DNA from: UBA10365 sp041441915
GTDB lineage: Bacteria > Pseudomonadota > Alphaproteobacteria > Rhodobacterales > Rhodobacteraceae
Assembly: GCA_041441915.1 (NCBI GenBank)
Contig: JASDRS010000019.1
Span: forward strand, 100,965-164,964
Reading direction: 5' to 3'
Length of the DNA: 64,000 nt
Within the stretch, counting starts at the first letter, position 1. Every line of letters starts with the position of its first letter. Positions 8,471 through 17,506 of the stretch are shown here, in pieces. The position numbers and the translations under genes are program-made. The notes below the pieces were generated by a model that searched no databases, had not been told where the DNA came from, and saw only the letters and a program-made list of their open reading frames with translations.

Positions 8471-9208
8471 ATGCGTAAATTTGCCATTGGCAATTGGAAA
8501 ATGAATGGTTCATTGGCCACGCTTACTGAGCTACGTAGCATACAAATAGGTCAAGCCAGTGCAGGTGTCACTACCGTCATTTGCCCTCCCTTTCCTTTGC
8601 TGCAGGCCGCAGTTCAGGAGTGCCAAGATACGGGTGTCAAAATTGGTGCGCAAACCTGCCATGTCGCGGCCAAAGGTGCGCATACCGGCGATGTGTCTGC
8701 AGATATACTGGCTGATGTTGGCGCACGCTATGTAATTGTGGGCCATTCGGAACGGCGTGTTGACCACCAAGAAAACAACGAAACTGTACGAGCACAGATG
8801 AGTGCGGCCGCATTAGCTGGCCTAACACCCATTCTTTGTGTGGGTGAAAGCCAAGCGGATCGAAGCAGAGGCGGCACACTGAAAGTGACCGGAGAACAGC
8901 TGAAAAGCTCAGTTCCAGACGATGTTATAAACTTTATTTTAGCCTATGAGCCAATTTGGGCGGTTGGCACGGGAATTACTCCTAAATTGACCGAAATTGC
9001 TGAAGTTCATGCCTTTTTGGCGACAGAACTTCTTACAATTTTGGGAGATGTTTGTGATATTCCCATCCTTTACGGTGGTTCGGTCAAACCCGAAAATGCC
9101 AGCGCCATCTTTGCTTTGCCCCACGTGGATGGCGCTTTGGTGGGTGGAGCAAGCCTCAAGGCAGTTGACTTTTGTCCCATCATTGTGGCCCTTGGCCAAA
9201 GCCGTTAG
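8471..9208 (+). CDS. tpiA: Triosephosphate isomerase
   Basis: TpiA interconverts dihydroxyacetone phosphate and glyceraldehyde 3-phosphate. Catalytic residues are visible: N8 and K10 in IGNWKMNGS, H92 in VGHSERR and E160 in AYEPIWAVGTG. The phosphate-binding YGGSVKPENA and GALVGGASL follow. GGGGG lies a few bases before the ATG. Length of 245 residues is normal. The stop is only two bases before the likely start of the P450 gene, so the two are probably cotranscribed. Confidence 0.96.
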   Translation: MRKFAIGNWKMNGSLATLTELRSIQIGQASAGVTTVICPPFPLLQAAVQECQDTGVKIGAQTCHVAAKGAHTGDVSADILADVGARYVIVGHSERRVDHQENNETVRAQMSAAALAGLTPILCVGESQADRSRGGTLKVTGEQLKSSVPDDVINFILAYEPIWAVGTGITPKLTEIAEVHAFLATELLTILGDVCDIPILYGGSVKPENASAIFALPHVDGALVGGASLKAVDFCPIIVALGQSR

Positions 9209-9210
9209 CA

Positions 9211-10416
9211 GTGCCGCCTGCATCCAAACTTGCAAGTTTCAACCAGTCACCTACAGAACCTGATTTCGTACAAAATCCCTATGTATTTTATGATGAAACC
9301 CGCGCAACTGGACCATTTTTTTACTGGCAAGACTATGGGCTGACCTGCACCACATCCCACAGCGCCATTTCGACTTTATTACGCGACCGCCGCTTGGGCC
9401 GCGAAGCTCCAGCCCATTTGCGCACGCTGGTGGCTCCCCACACTAAGCCATTTTACGATATCGAGGCCCATTCGATGTTAGAACTTGAGTCCCCCGTTCA
9501 TAGCAGGTTGCGCGGGTTGGTGCTCCGAGCCTTTACCTCGCGGCGCATTGTGTCTCTTCAGCCTGAAATTGCAGCCCTTTCACATCAGTTGGCGGCAACT
9601 TTACCAAAAAAAGGTTTTGACCTTTTGCCACATTTTGCGCAAAAACTCCCTGTGATTATCATCGCACGATTGTTGGGTGTGCCTGAAGAGATGGCCCCCC
9701 AGCTTTTGACTTGGTCACGTGCTATGGTGGGCATGTATATGGCCAATCGTAACCATGAACGAGAACTCGCTGCCGCCCAAGCTGCAGCAGAATTTTCAGA
9801 TTTTTTGCAAATATACCTCAAGAACCGAGCAGCATCGCCGAAAGATGACCTGATCAGCCATCTGATCGCCGCCGAGCAAGAGGGTCAGCGCCTGTCAGAA
9901 GCCGAAATGATTTCGACCTGTATATTGCTATTAAATGCGGGTCATGAAGCCACCGTCCATTCCATAGGCAATGGGGTCAAGGCAATATTGGAAAGCCCAG
10001 GCTCGACTAACGCGCTAGCCCCCGATCACATAGAGGTACTTGTAGAGGAGATTCTGCGTTATGATCCCGCCCTTCATATGTTCACACGCTACGCCTATGA
10101 AGACGTTGAAATCATGGGCAATGTAATTCCTAAAAATAGCCAAATAGGCCTACTTTTAGGTGCGGCCAATCGCGATCCAAATACCTATGAAAGACCACAC
10201 TTCTTTGCGCCCCATCGCGTTTCTAAAGCCCATACGACATTTGGAGCTGGCGTGCATTTTTGCCTAGGGGCTCCACTTGCACGATTAGAAATGCAAATAG
10301 CCTTACCCATATTGTTTGAACATCACCCCCACCTTAACTTTGCCGTGCCGCCAAAATATGCAGATGTCTATCATTTTCATGGGCTTGAAAGCCTAATGCT
10401 GCAGCCGGGGCTTTAA
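9211..10416 (+). CDS. Cytochrome P450
   Basis: A soluble bacterial P450 monooxygenase of about 401 residues; the substrate is unknown. The heme loop FGAGVHFCLGAPLARLE places the thiolate ligand at C351, the K-helix ExxR is EEILRYD, and the I-helix carries AGHEATVHS (the usual AGHET threonine is shifted by one). The frame is open into tpiA, but the GTG at 9211, just after the tpiA stop, is the sensible start. The stop overlaps that of the convergent Lrp-type gene. Redox partners are not adjacent, though a ferredoxin-NADP reductase lies 1.7 kb away. Confidence 0.9.
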   Translation: MPPASKLASFNQSPTEPDFVQNPYVFYDETRATGPFFYWQDYGLTCTTSHSAISTLLRDRRLGREAPAHLRTLVAPHTKPFYDIEAHSMLELESPVHSRLRGLVLRAFTSRRIVSLQPEIAALSHQLAATLPKKGFDLLPHFAQKLPVIIIARLLGVPEEMAPQLLTWSRAMVGMYMANRNHERELAAAQAAAEFSDFLQIYLKNRAASPKDDLISHLIAAEQEGQRLSEAEMISTCILLLNAGHEATVHSIGNGVKAILESPGSTNALAPDHIEVLVEEILRYDPALHMFTRYAYEDVEIMGNVIPKNSQIGLLLGAANRDPNTYERPHFFAPHRVSKAHTTFGAGVHFCLGAPLARLEMQIALPILFEHHPHLNFAVPPKYADVYHFHGLESLMLQPGL

Positions 10417-10874
10417 AGCGGTAAGGCGTAGCTTGATTTAATTTCTTCCATGCTCAATAGTGCAGTTACGTTAAAAATTCTCACTTCAGCTATCAACGCT
10501 TGGTAGAATACATCATAGGCACGCGCATTCTTGACACGGACCTTCAAAATATAGTCTATATCGCCAGCCAAGCGATGCGCTTCTTGTACTTCTGGACGTT
10601 CGCGCAAAGCCCTTAAAAAAGCCTCTTGCCAGGTCGCATCATGTTCCGACGTACGGATTAGCACAAAGAAACATGCCTCTAATCCCAGGGCTTCGGCGTC
10701 CAGAACGACGGTTGTTTGCTTAATAACTCGACTTTCCTTCATGCGCTTAATGCGATTCCAAACTGGCGTCTTTGACGAGCTAATTTTGCGGGCAATGTCA
10801 TCTAGCGATTGGTCAGAATCCGCTTGCAACAGCGCAAGAATTTTCCTGTCAGTTTCATCTAAGCGGGGTGCCAT
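10413..10874 (-). CDS. Lrp/AsnC-family transcriptional regulator
   Basis: A 153-residue regulator with an N-terminal winged helix-turn-helix (MAPRLDETDRKILALLQADS, then SLDDIARKISSSKTPVWNRIKRM) and a C-terminal RAM domain. RAM domains usually bind amino acids or other small effectors. It is convergent with the P450 gene, the last four bases being shared. The AT-rich stretch above it probably carries its own promoter. The target is not evident from the sequence. Confidence 0.92.
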   Translation of the reverse strand: MAPRLDETDRKILALLQADSDQSLDDIARKISSSKTPVWNRIKRMKESRVIKQTTVVLDAEALGLEACFFVLIRTSEHDATWQEAFLRALRERPEVQEAHRLAGDIDYILKVRVKNARAYDVFYQALIAEVRIFNVTALLSMEEIKSSYALPL

Positions 10875-11051
10875 TTTTTATCTTCTTACTAAAATAGAAT
10901 TAATTTCTAATATTAACTTAAAATAACGCATTATTTGTCTATTCACAACCTAAATATAATATATTATCAGAAAAATATTCTATAAATGGCAATAGTTAGG
11001 AGTGCGTCATGGCAATATCTACCGACCCCCAGTTTATATCATGTTGATTTA

Positions 11052-11339
11052 TCATTCGACCGGCAGAATTGTCAGAATGATCTGAAAGACGATAATAGCG
11101 GCGATAATGATCAAACGACCTTTGAGAATTTGTCCACTCGTGGCGTGATAGTCAAAGTTGCGCCCGTCAACGAAGGTATTGCCGTAAAAATACTTTTTCG
11201 TGCGTACTTTCGCCCAAGCCGAGTAAACCCCGATGGTGACAATTGACAGCAAAAGATTGACTATCCAGATACCAAACCACTCTTTGGCGTTTCCTTTGAA
11301 AATAAAATCTCGTGAATTATTTTTTTGCTCTAACGACAT
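11052..11339 (-). CDS. DUF898 (YjgN) family, short/truncated form
   Basis: The protein opens with a DUF898-like segment: NAKEWFGIWIVNLLLSIVTIGVYSAWAKVRTKKYFYGNTFVDG with FDYHAT following (quoted in parts: EWFGIWIVNLLLS, YSAWAKVRTKKYFYG). Family members I know are about 350 residues, mostly membrane; this one stops after about 95 residues, inside the first membrane repeat. GGAG six bases before the ATG at 11339 supports that start over one four codons upstream. Its coding end is followed by AT-rich DNA with no continuation in other frames. It may be a pseudogene or a small single-domain version. Confidence 0.55.
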   Translation of the reverse strand: MSLEQKNNSRDFIFKGNAKEWFGIWIVNLLLSIVTIGVYSAWAKVRTKKYFYGNTFVDGRNFDYHATSGQILKGRLIIIAAIIVFQIILTILPVE

Positions 11340-11429
11340 ATGGGACTCCATTACTCAAAACTTTTATCTGACACTCCGAAAAGAACCTGCCGTTTGAAGC
11401 CAACGTTGCCTAGAGATGACCACTGTGCA

Positions 11430-11657
11430 AGCTTTTTCAATTCGATTGACATACTCAATTTCAAAAATTATAGCGTTCAGGGTCTGCAAAATTATATGAG
11501 CAATAACCGCCTGCCGCGCCATCCATTAGTGGCCCCAGGCTATCCATCAATATGTTGTGCACCTTGCACCTCCCTGGTGGCCGCGAACGAAGATCCGCGT
11601 TCGGGGCACTGGCGCCATCTAACGAAGGTTGAATGCGGTATTCATTTTAAAAATTAG
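11430..11657 (+). pseudogene. cysH: C-terminal remnant of CysH (APS/PAPS reductase)
   Basis: The frame encodes the recognisable end of assimilatory sulfonucleotide reductase: LPRHPLVAPGYPSICCAPCT, a second block NEDPRSGHW and the catalytic tail ECGIH. CAPCT matches part of the 4Fe-4S ligand set of the APS-type enzyme. Only about 75 residues remain; the nucleotide-binding N-terminal two thirds are gone and the frame before residue 30 is unrelated. The next genes, DUF934 and fpr, are the usual followers of cysH in Rhodobacterales, so this is a deletion scar in place, not a transferred scrap. Confidence 0.85.
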
Positions 11658-11700
11658 CTCGCGATGCGCAAGCCCCTCATCTAAATTTTGAAAGGAATTA

Positions 11701-12101
11701 ATGCCGATTTGTGTCACAGATAAAAGTTTTGCACCTGCACATGAAATTAATTTTGCATGTCTCTCAGCACTTTTACTAAATGATAAAGTACTTGAACTGA
11801 CTAACAAAGAAGATCTCGTCTTGGCCAAAAGTTTTTCACCAACCTTGAAAAAATTTAATCCACTTATCAAAGCCTTAGTGATGCTTACGGTTTTACCCAA
11901 GGGCGCCTTTTGCGTCATTTGGGCTTTCAGGGCTGTCTGATAGCGAAAAGCCATGTTTTGGCCGACCAATATGTCATTGCACGTCGTGTGGGATTTGATG
12001 GGGTTGATATATCCCAATACCTGGCTAACCGCCAACCGGAGCAGCAGTGGCTTGTCAGGGCACAGCAGTCCCAAAACGACTATCGAGCAAGGCTCAGTTG
12101 A
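11701..12101 (+). pseudogene. DUF934 protein, frameshifted
   Basis: DUF934 proteins accompany cysH/cysI in assimilatory sulfate reduction; their exact role is unknown. The gene starts at 11701 after AAGGAA (MPICVTDKSFAPAHE). The matching second half lies in another frame from about 11880: GFTQGRLLRHLGFQG, LADQYVIARRVGFD and RQPEQQWLVRAQQ. The first frame runs to a stop at 11940 without homology after about 11860. The second is closed by a stop at 11856-11858, so the shift lies between 11859 and about 11880 and fits a one-base deletion. An intact version would be about 133 residues. Confidence 0.82.
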
Positions 12102-12164
12102 TTAAGGGTTTATGTTGGACCTGACCTACACTATCTTTTAAGCGACCTAAAGAAAGACTAACCC

Positions 12165-12974
12165 GTGACAAACCAATCCACCCACCTCACTCCAACTTTG
12201 CCCGATGCGCAAACCGTGACATTTGTGCGCCACTGGACCAATCGGTTGTTTTCCTTTCGCGTAACACGCTCATCGAGCTTGCGCTTTAGATCGGGCGAAT
12301 TTGTGATGATTGGGCTTATGGGTGAAAATGGAAAACCTTTACTGCGGGCCTATTCGATTGCCTCACCCTCGTGGGGTGATGAGCTTGAATTCTACTCGAT
12401 CAAGGTGCCAGAGGGCCCACTAACCTCAAAATTGCAACATATTACAGTTGGCGACCAGATTATTTTGCGCCCCAAGCCCGTTGGCACCTTGGTTCATGAT
12501 GCCCTTTTGCCGGGCAAAAGACTGTGGCTTTTGGCCACAGGAACAGGGTTTGCGCCTTTTGCCAGCCTACTACGTGATCCTGAAACTTATGAAAAATACG
12601 AACAAGTCATCATGATGCATACCTGCCGTGAAGCGGCCGAACTGTCGTACGGACGCGAATTAGTTGAGGCTCTTCCCCATGATCCTTTGATCGGCAAACT
12701 CGCAGTCGACAAACTTTTGTATTACCCTACCACAACGCGCGAAGCATCACCCCATATGGGGCGCATCACAGAGAATATAACCTCAGGGAAAGTGCTGGGC
12801 TACTTGGGGCTTGGCCAAATCCACCCTGCATATGATAGGGTGATGGTTTGTGGATCACTGGCCTTCAACGCAGATGTCAAACAGGTTTTAGAGGGCTTTG
12901 GACTGCGCGAAGGGGCTAATTCAGAGCCTTCAGAATATGTTGTTGAAAAAGCTTTCGTGGGCGAGGGCATCTAA
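12165..12974 (+). CDS. fpr: Ferredoxin-NADP reductase
   Basis: A 269-residue FAD flavoprotein that moves electrons between NADPH and ferredoxin or flavodoxin. The FAD-binding RAYSIASPSW and the NADP-binding LLATGTGFAPFASLLRD and MVCGS are visible, and the C-terminal VVEKAFVGEGI is typical of the bacterial subclass. It begins with GTG at 12165. It normally stands at the end of the cysG-cysI-cysH-DUF934 group; here those partners are lost or damaged while fpr is intact, so it must serve other reductive pathways. Confidence 0.94.
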   Translation: MTNQSTHLTPTLPDAQTVTFVRHWTNRLFSFRVTRSSSLRFRSGEFVMIGLMGENGKPLLRAYSIASPSWGDELEFYSIKVPEGPLTSKLQHITVGDQIILRPKPVGTLVHDALLPGKRLWLLATGTGFAPFASLLRDPETYEKYEQVIMMHTCREAAELSYGRELVEALPHDPLIGKLAVDKLLYYPTTTREASPHMGRITENITSGKVLGYLGLGQIHPAYDRVMVCGSLAFNADVKQVLEGFGLREGANSEPSEYVVEKAFVGEGI

Positions 12975-13112
12975 GTCGCTGCAATTGCGCCACAGTGGCA
13001 CATAAATATCAATAATTTTTGGTTGACTCGGTCTAATGCGTCCCCAAGGGCTTGAACTTAAGGCTTGGCGCGGCTATTTTCTCGCCGAAGTCACATCAAA
13101 AGGATCATTACC

Positions 13113-13652
13113 ATAGCCCGCAGACCCCACAACGCCCCGCCGCAGCGCGAAACGGGCCCCCGTGTAAACGACCGCATCCGTTCTGACGAAATTCGCCTGA
13201 TTGGGGCTGATGGTGAAAATGTCGGTGTAGTAACTCCAGAACGCGCTATGGAAATGGCAGAGCAAGCAGGTTTAGACTTGGTCGAGATTTCGCCAAATGC
13301 TGAACCGCCTGTCTGCAAAATTATGGATTTTGGCAAGTTTAAATATGAACAGCAAAAACGCGAAGCCGAAGCACGCAAAAAACAACATGTTATCGAAATA
13401 AAAGAGATAAAGTTTCGCCCAGGCACAGATACGCATGATTATGACGTAAAAATGCGCTCGGTTATGAAATTTTTGGACGAGGGCGATAAAGTCAAAGTGA
13501 CCTTACGCTTTCGCGGCCGTGAAATGGCCCACCAAGATTTGGGACTTGAGCTTTTGAACCGTGTTGCCGCCGATGTTGAATCAGAAGGTAAAATTGAATC
13601 TATGCCGCGGCTTGAAGGGCGGCAAATGGTCATGATGATAGGACCTAAATAG
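13113..13652 (+). CDS. infC: Translation initiation factor IF-3, probable ATA start
   Basis: IF-3 keeps the 30S subunit free and checks start-codon pairing. The N-terminal domain begins ARRPHNAPPQR and GPRVNDRIR; the C-terminal domain has VKVTLRFRGREMAHQ and ends MVMMIGPK. No ATG, GTG or TTG lies at the expected position. An in-frame ATA at 13113 follows AGGA with eight bases between them and gives exactly the family N-terminus (179 residues). A TTG at 13065 would add 16 residues unlike the family. Non-canonical infC starts are a known self-regulation device. rpmI and rplT are not adjacent. Confidence 0.9.
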   Translation: MARRPHNAPPQRETGPRVNDRIRSDEIRLIGADGENVGVVTPERAMEMAEQAGLDLVEISPNAEPPVCKIMDFGKFKYEQQKREAEARKKQHVIEIKEIKFRPGTDTHDYDVKMRSVMKFLDEGDKVKVTLRFRGREMAHQDLGLELLNRVAADVESEGKIESMPRLEGRQMVMMIGPK

Positions 13653-14064
13653 GCCTGCAACCAAAGGCGCATCATTCTAATGAGCCTTTAGGCAATTGTT
13701 ACACTGAAGAATGGCTCAGCTATCGCCACGATGGTAGCTGTGCTAACTTTCAAGGTACGACCAACCACTACCAAGCTGGAACTAATTTTTTAGCTGGTCA
13801 GCTAGCAGACCCTGGTCTAAGTACAAGTGTGAAAAACCCCGCGCCGCATAAAAAAATCTTAATGGGACACATTTAATAAAGCCTCGGACCATCCGTTATT
13901 TACCACCTGTGATTGAGTGATGTTTATGGATATTGGTAATTTTTATCTATTCTCGTGGGCAATAGCACGTCGCTTGACCTGATTGTCATTTTGCCCCCTC
14001 TGAGCTCGATCTTTAGTGCTTAAGGGCTCTAGAAACTGTTGCCAACTTACGCTAATTCAAAGAG
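13653..14064. other. Intergenic stretch between infC and pyrC
   Basis: I find no gene in these 412 bases. Close to the infC end, AAAGGC and TCAT pair with ATGA and GCCTTT (13661-13690) in an imperfect hairpin without a T-run, which may be a weak terminator or processing site. No tRNA is recognised. Confidence 0.5.
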
Positions 14065-15105
14065 ATGAGCCAAACAATTTCCATAATTCGTCCTGACGAT
14101 TGGCATGTACATTTGCGTGATGGCGCAATGATGAAGGCAGTGGTCCCTGAAACCGCCCGTGACTTTGGCCGCGCGCTCATAATGCCCAATTTGGCGCCAC
14201 CTGTTGTGACAAGTTCTGATGCAAGCGCCTACCGTGACCGCATTCTGGCGGCCCTACCTGATGGCACTGATTTTAAACCGCAAATGGTGCTTTATCTGAC
14301 CGAAACAACCGATCCGACTGACGTTTGCATGGCCGCAAAGGCGGGGCTTGTGCGGGCGGTTAAGCTTTATCCGGCGGGTGCCACCACCAATTCGCACGGC
14401 GGGGTGCGCAACTTTGATAAAGTGCGTGGAGTTCTTGAAGCCATGGCCGAAATCGGATTGCCACTTTGTATCCACGGCGAAGTGACCACGCCAGAAGTTG
14501 ATATTTTTGACCGCGAAGCGGTGTTCATTGACACGGTCCTAGATCCTTTGCGCCGTGCCGTGCCGGGCTTGCGGATCGTGATGGAGCATATCACCACGGC
14601 CCAAGCGGTTGACTACGTGGCATCTGCTTGCGACGGTTTGGCCGCCACCATTACAACTCACCATTTAATCATCAACCGAAATCATATTTTGGTGGGCGGA
14701 ATTAAACCGCATTACTATTGTCTTCCTGTGGCCAAGCGAGAAAGCCACCGCTTGGCGCTGCGTAAGGCTGCCACTTCGGGTGATGAGCGCTATTTCCTTG
14801 GCACTGATTCTGCGCCCCATATTGATACGCTTAAGGAAGATGCCTGCGGCTGTGCAGGTTGTTTTACCGCCACCAACACCATGCCGCTTTTGGCGCATGT
14901 ATTTGAAGAAGATGACGCTCTTGATCGGCTTGAAGGCTTTACCAGTCGCTTTGGCGCCCTTTTCTATCGGCTGCCCTATAATAAGGGACGCATTATACTA
15001 ACCAAGGGCGAAGCGGCCATCTGGCCAACCAAAATTTCTACTCAAATGGGGCTGATCACTCTTTTTAATCCTGGTTTTCCGGTTTATTGGCACATCAGCC
15101 GTTAA
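14065..15105 (+). CDS. pyrC: Dihydroorotase
   Basis: PyrC closes carbamoyl aspartate to dihydroorotate in pyrimidine synthesis. This is the class II (PyrC, about 345-residue) type. The binuclear zinc ligands are visible in DDWHVHLRDG near the N-terminus, the metal-bridging lysine in VRAVKLYPAGATTNS, and the later ligands in ICIHGE-like LCIHGEV, MEHITT and GTDSAPH. It lies 17 bases before pyrE, so the two form a pyrimidine operon. Confidence 0.96.
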   Translation: MSQTISIIRPDDWHVHLRDGAMMKAVVPETARDFGRALIMPNLAPPVVTSSDASAYRDRILAALPDGTDFKPQMVLYLTETTDPTDVCMAAKAGLVRAVKLYPAGATTNSHGGVRNFDKVRGVLEAMAEIGLPLCIHGEVTTPEVDIFDREAVFIDTVLDPLRRAVPGLRIVMEHITTAQAVDYVASACDGLAATITTHHLIINRNHILVGGIKPHYYCLPVAKRESHRLALRKAATSGDERYFLGTDSAPHIDTLKEDACGCAGCFTATNTMPLLAHVFEEDDALDRLEGFTSRFGALFYRLPYNKGRIILTKGEAAIWPTKISTQMGLITLFNPGFPVYWHISR

Positions 15106-15122
15106 TTTATCTCAGAGGCATC

Positions 15123-15803
15123 ATGATCCCAACCTCCTCCCCCTCCCGTGAAGAAATTGCCCGTCTAACTGCGCGCATGCTTCTAGAAAGTAAGGCCGTG
15201 CATTTTAACGCAGTTGACCCTTTTATTCTGTCCTCGGGCCTGCTCTCACCCACCTATATTGATTGTCGTCAGCTGATCTCGTATCCACGCATTCGCTCTA
15301 CATTGATGGACTTTTTGACCACGACCGTCATGCGCGACACGGGCTTTGAGGCCTTTGACAATATTGCAGGTGGTGAAACCGCGGGCATTCCCTTTGCGGC
15401 CCTCGTGGCTGAACGTATGGCCCTGCCTATGACCTATGTGCGCAAAAAACCCAAAGGCTATGGCCACAACGCCCGCATCGAAGGGGTAATGAACGAAGGT
15501 GAAAGAGTGCTTTTGGTCGAAGACCTAACCACCGATGGTGGATCAAAACTGTCTTTCGTTGACGCAATTCGTGAAACTGGTGCTATATGCGCCCATACGG
15601 CAGTAATTTTCTATTACGGAATCTTCCCTGAAACAGTTCAAAAACTGAGCGATTACGGCATAGGTTTGCACTATCTTTGTACCTGGTGGGACGTGCTGAA
15701 CGAAGCGCGGATAAGCGGCAGTTTTGATGAAGCAACCCTTTTGCAAGTTGAAGCTTTTCTCAACGACCCTCGCGCCTGGCAAGAAGTACATAAATCCTTC
15801 TAA
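15123..15803 (+). CDS. pyrE: Orotate phosphoribosyltransferase
   Basis: PyrE joins orotate to PRPP to make orotidine 5'-phosphate. The PRPP-binding motif LLVEDLTTDGGS and the flexible-loop segment YVRKKPKGYGHNARIEG are seen. I place the start at the ATG at 15123 (MIPTSSPSREEIARLTARM) with AGAGG just upstream, rather than a TTG at 15087 inside the pyrC end. Length is 226 residues, normal for Rhodobacterales. Confidence 0.95.
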   Translation: MIPTSSPSREEIARLTARMLLESKAVHFNAVDPFILSSGLLSPTYIDCRQLISYPRIRSTLMDFLTTTVMRDTGFEAFDNIAGGETAGIPFAALVAERMALPMTYVRKKPKGYGHNARIEGVMNEGERVLLVEDLTTDGGSKLSFVDAIRETGAICAHTAVIFYYGIFPETVQKLSDYGIGLHYLCTWWDVLNEARISGSFDEATLLQVEAFLNDPRAWQEVHKSF

Positions 15804-15889
15804 ACGCGACTAAATTATGCACAGACTTATACAAGTTGCACCACGCCTGTGCGGGCGCTATAATATTTACTTAACCAACCCGAGGCCCA

Positions 15890-17410
15890 ATGACCGAGAT
15901 AAGCCCCATCAAAAATAACTTGCCGCAAGGCCTGACCTTGGGAAAATCTGAACTGTTGGCTGACACACCCTTGCCGCAAAATATTGAGGCAGAACAACAG
16001 CTTCTTGGCGCCATTTTAATCAATAACGACATTTACGACCGCATCAACTCAATCATTCGTGCCGAACATTTCTATGATCCTGTGCATCAGCGCATTTTCG
16101 AAATTTCTGTGGCACGGATTCAAAAAAATGCGCTGGCATCACCCGTTACACTCAAGGCGTTTTTGGAAGACGATCTGGGTCTGCGCGAATTGGGTGGGCC
16201 TGCCTATTTGGCCCGCTTGGCGGGAGCGGCTATTTCGACCTTTGCAGCACGCGACTATGCGCAGATGATATATGACTTGGCGATACGGCGTGAACTTATG
16301 GGGCTTGGCCGAGATATTGCCGCTAAGGCAGCTAAGGTTGATGTCGAATCTGAGCCGCGCGAACAGATCGTCGAAGCTGAGCAACGTCTTTATCAGTTAG
16401 GTGAACAAGGCACCGTAGAGCGAGGATTTAAAAGCTTTTTGCAAGCCACGACCGATGCAATAAATATGGCCAATGCCGCCTATCAACGCGGCGGCGGTAT
16501 GGCAGGCATTACTACAGGTCTAATTGATCTGGATAAAAAGCTTGGTGGGCTCCATCCTTCGGATCTGTTGATTTTGGCAGGCCGTCCCTCAATGGGGAAG
16601 ACATCACTTGCGACTAACATCGCATTTAACATCGCCAAAGCCTACAAACGTGGCCGCACCCATGACGGGCACGAAGGCGCAGTAGAAGGCGGCGTCGTGG
16701 GCTTTTTCTCGCTTGAGATGAGCGCCGAGCAGTTGGCGGCGCGGATTCTGTCCGAAGCCTCGGAAGTGCCATCAGAACAGATTCGCCGTGGTGATATGAA
16801 CGAAGGCGAATTTCGCCGCTTTGTCGAAGCGGCAAAAGCGCTGGAAACTTGCCCCCTTTATATTGACGACACGCCCGCCCTGCCCATCAGCCAAGTGGCC
16901 GCACGCGCCCGTAGGCTTAAACGATCCCACGGATTGGATCTGTTGATCATTGATTATTTGCAGCTTCTAAAAGCGGCCTCAGCAAAAGAAAATCGCGTGA
17001 ACGAAGTCTCAGAAATAACCCAAGGACTTAAGGCTATTGCCAAAGAGCTTGATATTCCTGTGATAGCCCTTTCGCAGCTGTCACGTGCGGTGGAAACGCG
17101 CGAAGATAAACGCCCGCAGCTGTCTGATTTGCGCGAATCGGGCTCGATCGAGCAAGATGCAGACGTAGTTATGTTCGTTTACCGCGAAGAGTATTACAAA
17201 GAACGCGAAAAACCAGCCGATCACGAATTGGAAAAAATGGCTCAGTGGCAGAGCACAATGGAAAATGCTCACGGCAAGGCAGAAGTAATTATCGGGAAGC
17301 AACGACATGGCCCCATTGGCACAGTTGAGCTAAGCTTTGAAGGCCGATTTACCCGCTTTGGCAATCTGGTAAAACCTTGGCAAAACGCGGGCAACAAGGA
17401 AGGCGTCTAG
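15890..17410 (+). CDS. dnaB: Replicative DNA helicase DnaB
   Basis: DnaB unwinds DNA ahead of the replication fork as a hexamer and interacts with primase. The N-terminal domain starts after a disordered 30 residues (PQNIEAEQQLLGAIL). The RecA-like motor has Walker A AGRPSMGKTSLA near residue 230, GFFSLEMSAEQLAARIL, Walker B LLIIDYLQLL, and the arginine-rich KQRHGPIGTVELSFEGRFTRF end. Length is 506 residues; no intein is seen. It begins the conserved run dnaB-alr-mlaEF-radA-cvpA-purF. Confidence 0.97.
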   Translation: MTEISPIKNNLPQGLTLGKSELLADTPLPQNIEAEQQLLGAILINNDIYDRINSIIRAEHFYDPVHQRIFEISVARIQKNALASPVTLKAFLEDDLGLRELGGPAYLARLAGAAISTFAARDYAQMIYDLAIRRELMGLGRDIAAKAAKVDVESEPREQIVEAEQRLYQLGEQGTVERGFKSFLQATTDAINMANAAYQRGGGMAGITTGLIDLDKKLGGLHPSDLLILAGRPSMGKTSLATNIAFNIAKAYKRGRTHDGHEGAVEGGVVGFFSLEMSAEQLAARILSEASEVPSEQIRRGDMNEGEFRRFVEAAKALETCPLYIDDTPALPISQVAARARRLKRSHGLDLLIIDYLQLLKAASAKENRVNEVSEITQGLKAIAKELDIPVIALSQLSRAVETREDKRPQLSDLRESGSIEQDADVVMFVYREEYYKEREKPADHELEKMAQWQSTMENAHGKAEVIIGKQRHGPIGTVELSFEGRFTRFGNLVKPWQNAGNKEGV

Positions 17411-17506
17411 CAGATTTTACGGCGAAGAAACGCCTGACTAGTGCTTTTGCCACTTTGGATCTGAATTCCCTCTTGACGTAAGATCTGGCCCTGTCAGAAC
17501 ACACTT

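Noticed and set aside
11619..12074. A 151-codon open frame on the minus strand
   Set aside because: It lies opposite the DUF934 gene, whose family motifs are clear on the plus strand in two frames; the minus-strand product matches nothing and is a shadow.
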